This document shows, piece by piece, positions 1 through 7,931 of a stretch of DNA of 64,000 nt. Both the position numbers and the translations under genes were made by a program. Under the pieces are notes generated by a model. The model searched no databases and was not told the DNA's origin. It saw only the letters and a program-made list of their open reading frames with translations. Origin of the DNA: Maridesulfovibrio sp. (GTDB lineage: Bacteria > Desulfobacterota > Desulfovibrionia > Desulfovibrionales > Desulfovibrionaceae); the NCBI RefSeq assembly GCF_963677005.1, contig NZ_OY781616.1:1371501-1435500 (forward strand), in the 5' to 3' direction. The first letter of the stretch is position 1; each line of letters opens with the position of its first letter.

Positions 1-2
1 CA

Positions 3-1082
3 TACCTGGCCGTAAACAAAACCTTTGCCGAACATCTGGGCCGGACTGAAGAGGAAATAATCGGCCTTACCGATGAAGACCTCTACCCTCCCGAAGAAGC
101 GGCCCTCAAAACGGAAGAAGCCCGTCTTGTCCTTGCAACAGGACAGCCCATAAATAAGGAAAACCGCGAAGAGGGAACTGCTGAAACTTCATCCCGCTGG
201 TTCCACACCATTCGCGTTCCAGTCTATGGTGAAAACAACCGGATTATCGGGGTGCTTTCCACCGCCAGGGATATTACCGAACTCAAGAGCTATCAGGCCC
301 AGCTCATACAGTCGCAGAAAATGGAATCAGTGGGCAAGCTGGCAGGTGGCGTAGCCCACGAAATAAACACCCCCCTTGGAATTATCCTGGGCTATGCCCA
401 ACTGCTGCAGGACGATTTTTCTCCGGATGATCAGGTCTACAAAGATCTGGGTATAATTGAAAAACAGACCCGCGTGTGCAGAAAAATCGTGGCCGACCTG
501 CTCGGATTCTCACGCCAGAGCGAGAGTGAAAAGATAACCATGTGCTTCAACAATTCCATCATGGAAGTTGTCCAACTGGTCAGCCACACCTTCAAGCTGG
601 AACAGATAGATATATCCACCAGCCTTGATGACCGCTTTCCCATAATCCACGGGGACCCGGAAAAGCTCAAGCAGGTCTGGCTGAACCTGCTTTCCAATGC
701 CATGGAAGCAATCAGGGACAGGGGCGGCATCCATATTTCCACCAGACTGGATACTGTAGCCATGACCATCACCGCGATTTTCGCCGATACAGGACACGGA
801 GTGGCCGCCAAGGATATCAACGCCATTTTCGACCCCTTCTTCTCAACCAAACCGGTAGGCAAAGGTACCGGCCTTGGCCTGTCGGTATCATTCGGCATAA
901 TAAAGGATCATGGCGGCACCATAGAAGTAATCAGCCCCCTGCCCGTATCTGTTCTCAAAGAATTCGATCTTCCCGAGGATTCCGGCCCGGGAACCATGTT
1001 CACTGTCGTCCTGCCGCTTGATGAAAATTCGTCCGATGAGACCATTTCCACAGTTCAGGACTCTTCCTTCTTATCAGCTTAA
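3..1082 (+). CDS. PAS-domain sensor histidine kinase, 5' end missing
   Basis: C-terminal part of a two-component histidine kinase; the frame is open from base 3, so the gene starts before the window. The visible protein opens in a PAS domain (about residues 1-92, ending in the usual ARDITE connector). A HisKA helix follows with the phospho-acceptor His in VAHEINTP, then a HATPase_c domain with N box (LNLLSNAMEA), G1 box (DTGHGV) and G2 box (GKGTGLGLS). No receiver domain follows, so phosphotransfer is to a separate regulator that is not in view. The next gene starts 20 bases downstream on the same strand and is probably cotranscribed. The signal sensed cannot be told from the remaining part. 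Confidence 0.93.
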   Translation, partial: YLAVNKTFAEHLGRTEEEIIGLTDEDLYPPEEAALKTEEARLVLATGQPINKENREEGTAETSSRWFHTIRVPVYGENNRIIGVLSTARDITELKSYQAQLIQSQKMESVGKLAGGVAHEINTPLGIILGYAQLLQDDFSPDDQVYKDLGIIEKQTRVCRKIVADLLGFSRQSESEKITMCFNNSIMEVVQLVSHTFKLEQIDISTSLDDRFPIIHGDPEKLKQVWLNLLSNAMEAIRDRGGIHISTRLDTVAMTITAIFADTGHGVAAKDINAIFDPFFSTKPVGKGTGLGLSVSFGIIKDHGGTIEVISPLPVSVLKEFDLPEDSGPGTMFTVVLPLDENSSDETISTVQDSSFLSA

Positions 1083-1102
1083 TATGCTATCGTTACAATA
1101 TC

Positions 1103-3052
1103 ATGAAATTCCGTCACGTATTCGATCATTGGACTTATGAAACATTTCCTCCGGGAAGACTGTTGCGCCGTAGATACAACTCCTTCAAAAAACTTATGGA
1201 ACTTGAGGAAGAGTGTCTCGGCATCATCGCGGAGATTGAAAATATAGGATTCGGGCAAATCCGCACCGACTGGACTCATGTGGAACAGATTTCCGCTGAT
1301 CTGGGACTTAAGGCAAGGGCAATGCTTGAACAGCTTCAGGAAATGAACCCGGTCAAGTTCATGGATATCATGGACTACTACAACAAGATCAACTTCTACC
1401 TGAGAATGTCCGTAACCGTCCCTGACCCGGAAATTTCGAAGCCTTTTACTTTCGCGCTGGAAGATGCCCCGGATTATGAAGCGAAATCCGGAGCTTTCGC
1501 CGTAAACCTTGCCAGACTGAAAGAGCAGCATGTCCCTGTCTTGGACGGAATGGTGCTCGGTACCGACATTTACAACTATTTCATTGAGGCAAACAACCTG
1601 CGAATAGCCATCGACGAGATACTGACTTCGGTGGACAGTACGGAAATGCCATGCCTGAAATCAGCATCCGAACGCATAATTGACGTCTTCATGAAGGGGA
1701 TAATGCCCCCGGTAATTGCCAACGAAGTCGAAATAGCCGCACTTGAAGCTTCGCGCGGCAGTGGGACACTGACCCTCTCGGCCGGTGTTACGCCCGAAGA
1801 CAGCACCCACCCTCTCCCTGAAAACAGGTGCACGATAAGCCAGGTGCAGGCTCAGGACATAGTTGAGGAATGGAAAAAAGCGGCGTTATGCAAATTTACC
1901 CCAGCTTCCTTGAAAGCCCGTATCGAAACAGGATACTCTGACCGGGAATCTCCTGTGGCCGTGCTTATCCAGCCGACGCGAGGGGGTAACTTCGATGGTA
2001 CTATTTCAACCGCATATACAACCGACACCGAACTGCCTCCCAAGGACAAAGAAACAGGCTGCTCGGCAATCATCTGCTCGAAAATAAAAGGAGAAATCCT
2101 CCTCTCACGTAGAGAGAAACAAAGAATTCTGCAGAAGCCCGACCCGTCACCGCTGTCTTCTCATTCGATCAAGACAATCGCGGCACTCGGCAGGCAGGCA
2201 GAAGAAATTTTCAAGGCCCCGCTGCAATGCGGATGGATTCTGGACACCCGCAACCGGGTTATGATCACCTCGGCATTTATTCATCCTCCGGTGGAAATCA
2301 AGGAACAGAATCGCATCAAACGGGCACTGCCGTTCATAGCCGGCCTCAATATCTCCCCACGCAACACGGAAATGTTTCTACCGGAAAAAAGCCGGTCCAT
2401 TTACGATCTGGTTCGCTTTGCCAATGAAAAAGGAATAGAGGAAATGTTTTCACTGGTCAGCAAAAAGGGACTGGGGCTGGACGGAGCAAAGCATCTCAAG
2501 GCCCGTCAACCCATATCGCTTACGGTTCTTAACCTTGCGGACGCCCTTTTCACAACGGCTGCCGGGAAACTGGATATCTCCCCGGATGATATCGAGTCCG
2601 CTCCCATGTGGGCGCTCTGGTTCGGCCTTGGTGCAGACAGGCCGGGATGGACAGATCAGAATGCCATGGAAGGATACGCTATCCTCTCCAAAACGTATAT
2701 GAACGTAACTCTGAAATCAGAAAAAGACCTGATTGAAGTTGACGCGGTCAGCGATCAGGAAAGCAGCCGCAACCACATTCACTTCCGGTTCAAGGGAGGG
2801 AGCGGGACACCGGAGGAACGCATGGCCCGCATAGTCTTCCTGAGGACAGCACTTGTCCCACAGGGGTTCGAGGTAAGCAGCAGGGGCGACTTCATCCAAG
2901 CCATGCACGGCCCGGTGCGCGAAAACGAGGTACAGAGACTGCTTGCAACAGTAGGCCACGTGATAGGTCACATCGCAACCCACCACCCCATAACCGAAAA
3001 CCTAGACAGAGTTAAGGAAGAAGCAATACGTTTCATCACCGGGCTGGGCTGA
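1103..3052 (+). CDS. Degenerate PEP synthase/PPDK-like nucleotide-binding protein
   Basis: A 649-residue protein resembling the N-terminal ATP-grasp (PEP/pyruvate-binding) half of phosphoenolpyruvate synthase or pyruvate phosphate dikinase. The middle contains VAVLIQPTRGGNFDGT, where the family has VAVLVQxMVxxxxSGV, and later an E-x2-FKAPLQCGWILD stretch where the family has E-x2-FGxPQDIEW. The usual Gly-rich and catalytic positions are changed, and the swivelling phospho-His domain and the PEP TIM-barrel are absent, so it probably does not make PEP. The N-terminal 130 residues are helical and charged. It lies 20 bases after a histidine kinase, which suggests a regulatory or signalling role. 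Similarity is judged by eye; catalytic inactivity is inference. Confidence 0.6.
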   Translation: MKFRHVFDHWTYETFPPGRLLRRRYNSFKKLMELEEECLGIIAEIENIGFGQIRTDWTHVEQISADLGLKARAMLEQLQEMNPVKFMDIMDYYNKINFYLRMSVTVPDPEISKPFTFALEDAPDYEAKSGAFAVNLARLKEQHVPVLDGMVLGTDIYNYFIEANNLRIAIDEILTSVDSTEMPCLKSASERIIDVFMKGIMPPVIANEVEIAALEASRGSGTLTLSAGVTPEDSTHPLPENRCTISQVQAQDIVEEWKKAALCKFTPASLKARIETGYSDRESPVAVLIQPTRGGNFDGTISTAYTTDTELPPKDKETGCSAIICSKIKGEILLSRREKQRILQKPDPSPLSSHSIKTIAALGRQAEEIFKAPLQCGWILDTRNRVMITSAFIHPPVEIKEQNRIKRALPFIAGLNISPRNTEMFLPEKSRSIYDLVRFANEKGIEEMFSLVSKKGLGLDGAKHLKARQPISLTVLNLADALFTTAAGKLDISPDDIESAPMWALWFGLGADRPGWTDQNAMEGYAILSKTYMNVTLKSEKDLIEVDAVSDQESSRNHIHFRFKGGSGTPEERMARIVFLRTALVPQGFEVSSRGDFIQAMHGPVRENEVQRLLATVGHVIGHIATHHPITENLDRVKEEAIRFITGLG

Positions 3053-3124
3053 TCAGAAACCTGCAATTTAATAAACAGCAATTATGAACTTATTCCTCTG
3101 TACGTTTGGAAATTACCGGGGCCG

Positions 3125-3868
3125 TCAGCTCTCTCGCATTCTTTTTTCAACTTTTTCCAGGAAACGCAGGAGCTTGTTCTCAACATCCTGATCATCCACA
3201 TATTCGATGATCATCTTTTTGGACTCTTCAAGCCCCATGTCATGCAGAAGCTCGCGCAACCGCATTCTCAACTGCGCCTTCTCCCGTTTTACATGCAGGT
3301 CTTCCAGCAGGTCGGCAGCGTAATCATAATCGCGCCTAGCCAGAGCCTTGCGAAAATTTGTCCTGACAAAATGCGAATAAAATCTGCCCGATATACCTGA
3401 AAGTAGAGTTCCGAGCCAGACCCCGACCACAAGAGTGACCAGATCGGCAACACGCTCCTGCGCAATATTGATCCACTCGGAAATATCCCTGTCCTTAAGC
3501 AGATCCTGAGTTTTGCGCATTTCCACGATAAGCCGCTTGGCGACAGGGTTGTTCTTGTTTATTTCAAGTGCCTTACGGAACTGGGCCTCGGCTTTTTCAA
3601 GATCCCCCATCTTGTAATAGGCCCTGCCGAGCATACTCCAGAGCCAGTCCGAATCAGGGTGATCTCTCAGGCAGTCTTCCAACACCTGTACAGCCTGACT
3701 GTACTCCTTGATGTCGATAAGTTCCTGCCCCCTGCGCCCGCAGGCCAGTTCGGACTCAATTGCTCCGGCAGTACCGGGCTCCGCAGCCCGGCACTCAATC
3801 AGAGTAAACAATATCCCCAGGGTGACAACAACACAGACCACCCAGACAATTCTTTCAATTCTGTTCAT
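3125..3868 (-). CDS. TPR-repeat membrane protein
   Basis: An N-terminal hydrophobic signal-anchor is followed by at least two TPR motifs (one contains LGRAYYKMGDLEKAEAQF), a second hydrophobic segment (around LVTLVVGVWLGTLLSG) and a charged helical C-terminus. It is likely a periplasmic-facing, membrane-tethered scaffold. The frame could start at a GTG at 3898 inside the SpoIID gene, but the ATG at 3868 is preceded by AAGG at good spacing and directly precedes the hydrophobic segment, so I chose it. It is the last gene of a minus-strand run of envelope genes. No specific function can be assigned. Confidence 0.75.
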   Translation of the reverse strand: MNRIERIVWVVCVVVTLGILFTLIECRAAEPGTAGAIESELACGRRGQELIDIKEYSQAVQVLEDCLRDHPDSDWLWSMLGRAYYKMGDLEKAEAQFRKALEINKNNPVAKRLIVEMRKTQDLLKDRDISEWINIAQERVADLVTLVVGVWLGTLLSGISGRFYSHFVRTNFRKALARRDYDYAADLLEDLHVKREKAQLRMRLRELLHDMGLEESKKMIIEYVDDQDVENKLLRFLEKVEKRMRES

Positions 3869-3891
3869 TGCGTTACCTTGAACCGCACTCT

Positions 3892-5463
3892 CTACCACAA
3901 CTGATCAATGGAGCTTCCGGGATAGTAGAAGTTGAGAATGGTATCGTATTTCTTTGTTTTCCCCAGTTCCGCAGAACCCCACTGTGAATAGCCGACCCCG
4001 TGGCCCCATCCGTTACCCTTGAATACGTAATAACCGCCTTCCCGATCAATCCGCAGCAGGATATCCGGCAGGCTCAACACCCTCGAACTGCCGAGCGTGG
4101 TCCTCGTTCTCAGGTCGCGATGTCCGCCGCTGTACTTGATACGGACTTTGGTAATACGCCCGGACGGTCCCTTTTCCAGCGGTTCTATTGACTTAATGCC
4201 CGGCACTGAAATGCCGATTTTCTTGAGTTTACTTTCTATGGTCGCCACTTTGAATTTTCTGGTCCATGTCGCCATCTTTCCCTTGAGGCTGGCCGGGTCC
4301 TTGTGGGCAACAAGGTAATCCTTGCCGGTACCGAAAATAGCCTTTGCATCGGCGGTATACCCGCCGCTGTTCGCTGTGTACTGAGAAAGAATAGGCTTCT
4401 TCTTGTACACCAGCACCTTTCCGCGTGTCTGTTTTACCGCTGCATCGGTCCTTTTGTCCTCACGATCAACTCCCCCATACATCTGATCGTAGGTGTCAGC
4501 GTAGACATCATAAAAAAGGTGAGTACGGTGCAGCTTCTGGTAGTAGGCGTAGGTACGCGCTGCAATCGCCTGAGCCTTAAGAGCTTCGGCAGGCCATGAC
4601 GCGTAGGATTCCGCCGGTACTACGGATTTAAGATAATCCTCGATATCGACAAGGTTGAGGATAAGGAGTTTACCCTTGCGGATGCTGACATCCACAACAC
4701 CGCGCACCCGTTTTTTCTCCGAACCGTAAGCCACCTTGAGCGGAGTCTTGGAGGTGAATTTAATCCGCTTCGCAGACACGGTTTTGCCGTCCAGAACAAG
4801 CTTGTCTCCCTTCAGTCCGACCGTGTATTTCTTTCCGCAGCCCATGGCATCGGTGCAGATGCTGTCTTCCTTTCCCCCGGCGGTTACCACCATGGAAGTT
4901 ACACTGCGGCTCAGGCAGACCCGGAGTTCGGGCTCCTTGCCGACAGGGACCTTTACTTCAGGCTTTTCTTCCGGTTTTTTCTTCACTTCCATTGTCGAAA
5001 CAACGGCTTCCACCTGATACCGGAATTTGCCGTCCGGGAAATATTTCAGATACTGTTTAAAGACCGAACGGGATTTATCATACAGATTCATCTGATAATA
5101 GAGAAACCCCAGCCGATACAGGGCTGTTTCGGAATAGTCCGGGTAATTGCGCCCGACCATCCGGTAAATATCCGCAGCCTTTTCCGGCGCGTCCAGAAAA
5201 GTTGAAAGCACCATGGCCTTGCCGAACATTGCATTCACTCTGGTCTTGGCTACCGGCGAGAAGTCTATCGCGGTATCATACTGTTCCAGCGCTTCAAAAT
5301 ATTTACCTATGTCTATCAGATAACTTGCGTAGTTGATGTGCCACTGCGCCTGTGCCTGATCCTCGATTTCAACCTGAGAATAAGTGCGTGCCGAAACGTC
5401 CTGAACGGAAACGGCCCCCAGCAGAATGAATAAGATGAAAATCTTAAAGAATACGGACTTCAT
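3892..5463 (-). CDS. SpoIID/LytB-domain exported protein
   Basis: A 523-residue exported protein with a 25-residue signal peptide, N-terminal TPR-like repeats (about residues 35-165), a linker, and a SpoIID domain from about residue 180. Family landmarks are VVPAESYASWPAEALKAQAI, AARTYAYY, SQYTANSGGYTAD and GWGHGVGYSQWG. Bacillus SpoIID is a peptidoglycan lytic transglycosylase active in engulfment; Gram-negative homologues are thought to act on or bind denuded glycan. A GGAG lies 8 bases before the ATG. The gene sits 78 bases after the large lipoprotein gene on the same strand and is likely in its operon, pointing to cell-wall remodelling as part of this cluster. Confidence 0.88.
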   Translation of the reverse strand: MKSVFFKIFILFILLGAVSVQDVSARTYSQVEIEDQAQAQWHINYASYLIDIGKYFEALEQYDTAIDFSPVAKTRVNAMFGKAMVLSTFLDAPEKAADIYRMVGRNYPDYSETALYRLGFLYYQMNLYDKSRSVFKQYLKYFPDGKFRYQVEAVVSTMEVKKKPEEKPEVKVPVGKEPELRVCLSRSVTSMVVTAGGKEDSICTDAMGCGKKYTVGLKGDKLVLDGKTVSAKRIKFTSKTPLKVAYGSEKKRVRGVVDVSIRKGKLLILNLVDIEDYLKSVVPAESYASWPAEALKAQAIAARTYAYYQKLHRTHLFYDVYADTYDQMYGGVDREDKRTDAAVKQTRGKVLVYKKKPILSQYTANSGGYTADAKAIFGTGKDYLVAHKDPASLKGKMATWTRKFKVATIESKLKKIGISVPGIKSIEPLEKGPSGRITKVRIKYSGGHRDLRTRTTLGSSRVLSLPDILLRIDREGGYYVFKGNGWGHGVGYSQWGSAELGKTKKYDTILNFYYPGSSIDQLW

Positions 5464-5541
5464 AAAACTAACTCCATACCATATTTATTCCTTCGATCAC
5501 GGACAACCTTAATCTTCCACCCGGTGGAGGGAAAGGTCATT

Positions 5542-7926
5542 TTACTGCTTCCCGGAATCATTCTGGACCGGTGCTCCTGCCGGAGACTTGGGGGAGCCCT
5601 CTTCCGGCCGGGGCGCCAACTGATCAAGATAGTCTTTCATGTACAGCAGATTGCTGTCCGCAGGGCTCAGCAGCAAAGCCTTTTCCAATACCTGCCGGGC
5701 CTGCCTGAAATCTCCCTTGTTAAGCAGATAGCGGACATAAAGCTGATGAAGCCTAACATCATAGGGAAATTTGGAAATTCCCTCATCAAGCACTTCCGCA
5801 AGAGCAAGATCATCGCTCAGAGCCAGTAGCGTATAGGCCAGGTACAGATAGATATCCCGGTCATCCTTGATTTTAACAGCCTTGTTCAAGGCCTGGTAGG
5901 CATCACCGTAATGCTGACTGTGAAACGCTGCAATCCCCTGCTTTTTCAAATCAGAGAACTGCTTTTCAAGCACTTCCGGGGTAACCGGCCGGTCATCAAC
6001 AAGAACTATCATGCGCCCGTGCGGGTACGGAGCATCCAGTATGCTTTTAACCAGCACATCCCCTTCCACAAGCAGATTTTCCGCAGAAGAGGTTCCCAGA
6101 TAATTACCGGCGACAGCCAGACGGCTTGCGGCCCTTATATTTATTTTATTGTCGAATATATTGCAGTCACTGATCGAGGTATCGCCTCCGGCAAAATCAA
6201 CCCCGACAGTACAATTGCTGATGCTGCTGCGTACAACCGAACCGTTACCGGCGCTTATGGCAATTCCGGTTTCAACACCGCTTATATGCAACCCCTTGAA
6301 ATCATAATTTCCGCTTTCGTCCACTGAAACAGCGGTTTTTCCACCGGCAAAAACGGAAGAACGAATTTCGCAATAACCGCCCTTATCCACCACAGCATCA
6401 CGAAAACAGCTGAATTCGGACTGACTTACCAGCGCCTTTCCACCGGGATGAACAACAATTCCTGCAGAACCGTTGGAGTTGTAGCGGATTGGGGAACTTA
6501 TATCTCCGACGGATTCGAATTCACCATGCACATCAATGCGTGCCGCAGTCAGAAAACGGATTCTGGTCCCGGACGGGACCGTAAACTTTGCTCCCTCCGG
6601 AACGGCAGCCGGAACCGAGAGCAGATAATTGCCCTTTACAAGTGTCCCGCTAAGCTGCCCGAAAAGCTCCCGCTCATCGAACTGAGGCATAACGGCCTTG
6701 ACCAGTCCATTTGGAGCGGACAGGTTTCCTGCCTTATCCACACTGCGGACACGATAATAGATTGTTCCGCCCTGCATAATGTCCGGGTCGAGATAACTGT
6801 TCTCCCTGGTACGGACAACCGTTTCAAAGCCTCCGACCGGATCGGCGGACTTCTCAACTATGAACTCCTCAAGATCATCTGCACCGGGGACCTTCCAGCG
6901 GAGATGTACTCCGTCACGATCAGCCCGGTATTCAACGTCGTCCGGTTTGGGCGGCAGCGTTCCGTCTATATCAATCAATGAACCGGATTCAAGCCAAAGA
7001 CGATCCACTCCGTTTGACTTGCGCATATGCACCATCAGCGGCTCACTGGCACCTTTATCCCCTTCACGGACAACATAAAAACCTTCATAGACTCCCTGCG
7101 AAGTCTGCGGCAGGGGTATGTTTTTCCTGAATTCACCGAGATCGAACGAACAGCTCAGTCCGGGTTCGGCATCAACGCGCACAGTGATGCGCTGCCCCAC
7201 ACCGAAAAGGCGGTTATCCACGTTGGTATCCACGGCGATTACTTCCGGAAGCTTCGGCCCCTTGGGGCAATCGGGAAGCATCTGCGCCATGTTCCAGGCC
7301 CAGTCGTAAACGACCATACGCATCTGCCGCCGGATGGGATCGGAAAAGACTTCCTCCACTATTGTTCCGGCCAGGGAAAAGACTCCGGTCGGTACGGAAA
7401 CCCTGCGCTTTGAAGCGCTGTCCCGCCATTTTCCGACCAATGTTCCGGCCGCGTTCACCATCTGCACTTCGGCATCAAGCTGAAAAAGATCAAACGCCAG
7501 CGCCTTGAGCATATCGGCGCTGTATATATCCAACCGGACAAGCCCGTCGGCCTGAAGGGCCTTGCACAATTCTGCATCGCTGAGCTTTTTCCAGCCGTTG
7601 TCGCGTCCCAGACCTGCCAGCGTGTTATCCACAACCCCTTTCTGGATCGGCATGAATCCCTTACCTGCGAGTTGGTTGGAAATGGCCGCGCGGGCAATAT
7701 CCGCCACAAAAACCCGGTCATCATCCATCACGAGCACGGACTTGTGCTCGGTTGAATTGCTCTCATGCTCAACGTATTCAGCAGGAAGAACGGCAATCCT
7801 GTATGGAATCGCTTCTTCCTCGGTATATTGAACAGACTGCGGTGTTTTCTTGCCCAGACAGCCGCCCATGACAAGAACACACAACAACACCGGCATCAGT
7901 ATAAAAATTCTGTAATTAACTTTCAT
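5542..7926 (-). CDS. Multidomain lipoprotein: DUF799-like, FN3, beta-helix, TPR
   Basis: A 794-residue predicted lipoprotein with the lipobox VMGGC (Cys23). Residues about 40-215 resemble the DUF799/GNA1162 lipoprotein family (start IAVLPAEY). A fibronectin type III-like domain follows at about 335-415 (ending YYRVRSVDKAGNLSAP). Short repeated strands at about 430-630 (SISNCTVGVDFAGG, SDCNIFDNKINI) look like a right-handed parallel beta-helix of the NosD/pectate-lyase type. TPR-like repeats occupy about 670-770, and the tail is Pro/Gly-rich. The order adhesion or carbohydrate-binding modules followed by TPR suggests an envelope assembly or surface-binding factor. The gene is five bases from the preceding AsmA-like gene, so the two are translationally linked. 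Exact role unknown. Confidence 0.8.
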   Translation of the reverse strand: MKVNYRIFILMPVLLCVLVMGGCLGKKTPQSVQYTEEEAIPYRIAVLPAEYVEHESNSTEHKSVLVMDDDRVFVADIARAAISNQLAGKGFMPIQKGVVDNTLAGLGRDNGWKKLSDAELCKALQADGLVRLDIYSADMLKALAFDLFQLDAEVQMVNAAGTLVGKWRDSASKRRVSVPTGVFSLAGTIVEEVFSDPIRRQMRMVVYDWAWNMAQMLPDCPKGPKLPEVIAVDTNVDNRLFGVGQRITVRVDAEPGLSCSFDLGEFRKNIPLPQTSQGVYEGFYVVREGDKGASEPLMVHMRKSNGVDRLWLESGSLIDIDGTLPPKPDDVEYRADRDGVHLRWKVPGADDLEEFIVEKSADPVGGFETVVRTRENSYLDPDIMQGGTIYYRVRSVDKAGNLSAPNGLVKAVMPQFDERELFGQLSGTLVKGNYLLSVPAAVPEGAKFTVPSGTRIRFLTAARIDVHGEFESVGDISSPIRYNSNGSAGIVVHPGGKALVSQSEFSCFRDAVVDKGGYCEIRSSVFAGGKTAVSVDESGNYDFKGLHISGVETGIAISAGNGSVVRSSISNCTVGVDFAGGDTSISDCNIFDNKINIRAASRLAVAGNYLGTSSAENLLVEGDVLVKSILDAPYPHGRMIVLVDDRPVTPEVLEKQFSDLKKQGIAAFHSQHYGDAYQALNKAVKIKDDRDIYLYLAYTLLALSDDLALAEVLDEGISKFPYDVRLHQLYVRYLLNKGDFRQARQVLEKALLLSPADSNLLYMKDYLDQLAPRPEEGSPKSPAGAPVQNDSGKQ

Positions 7927-7931
7927 TGCTC

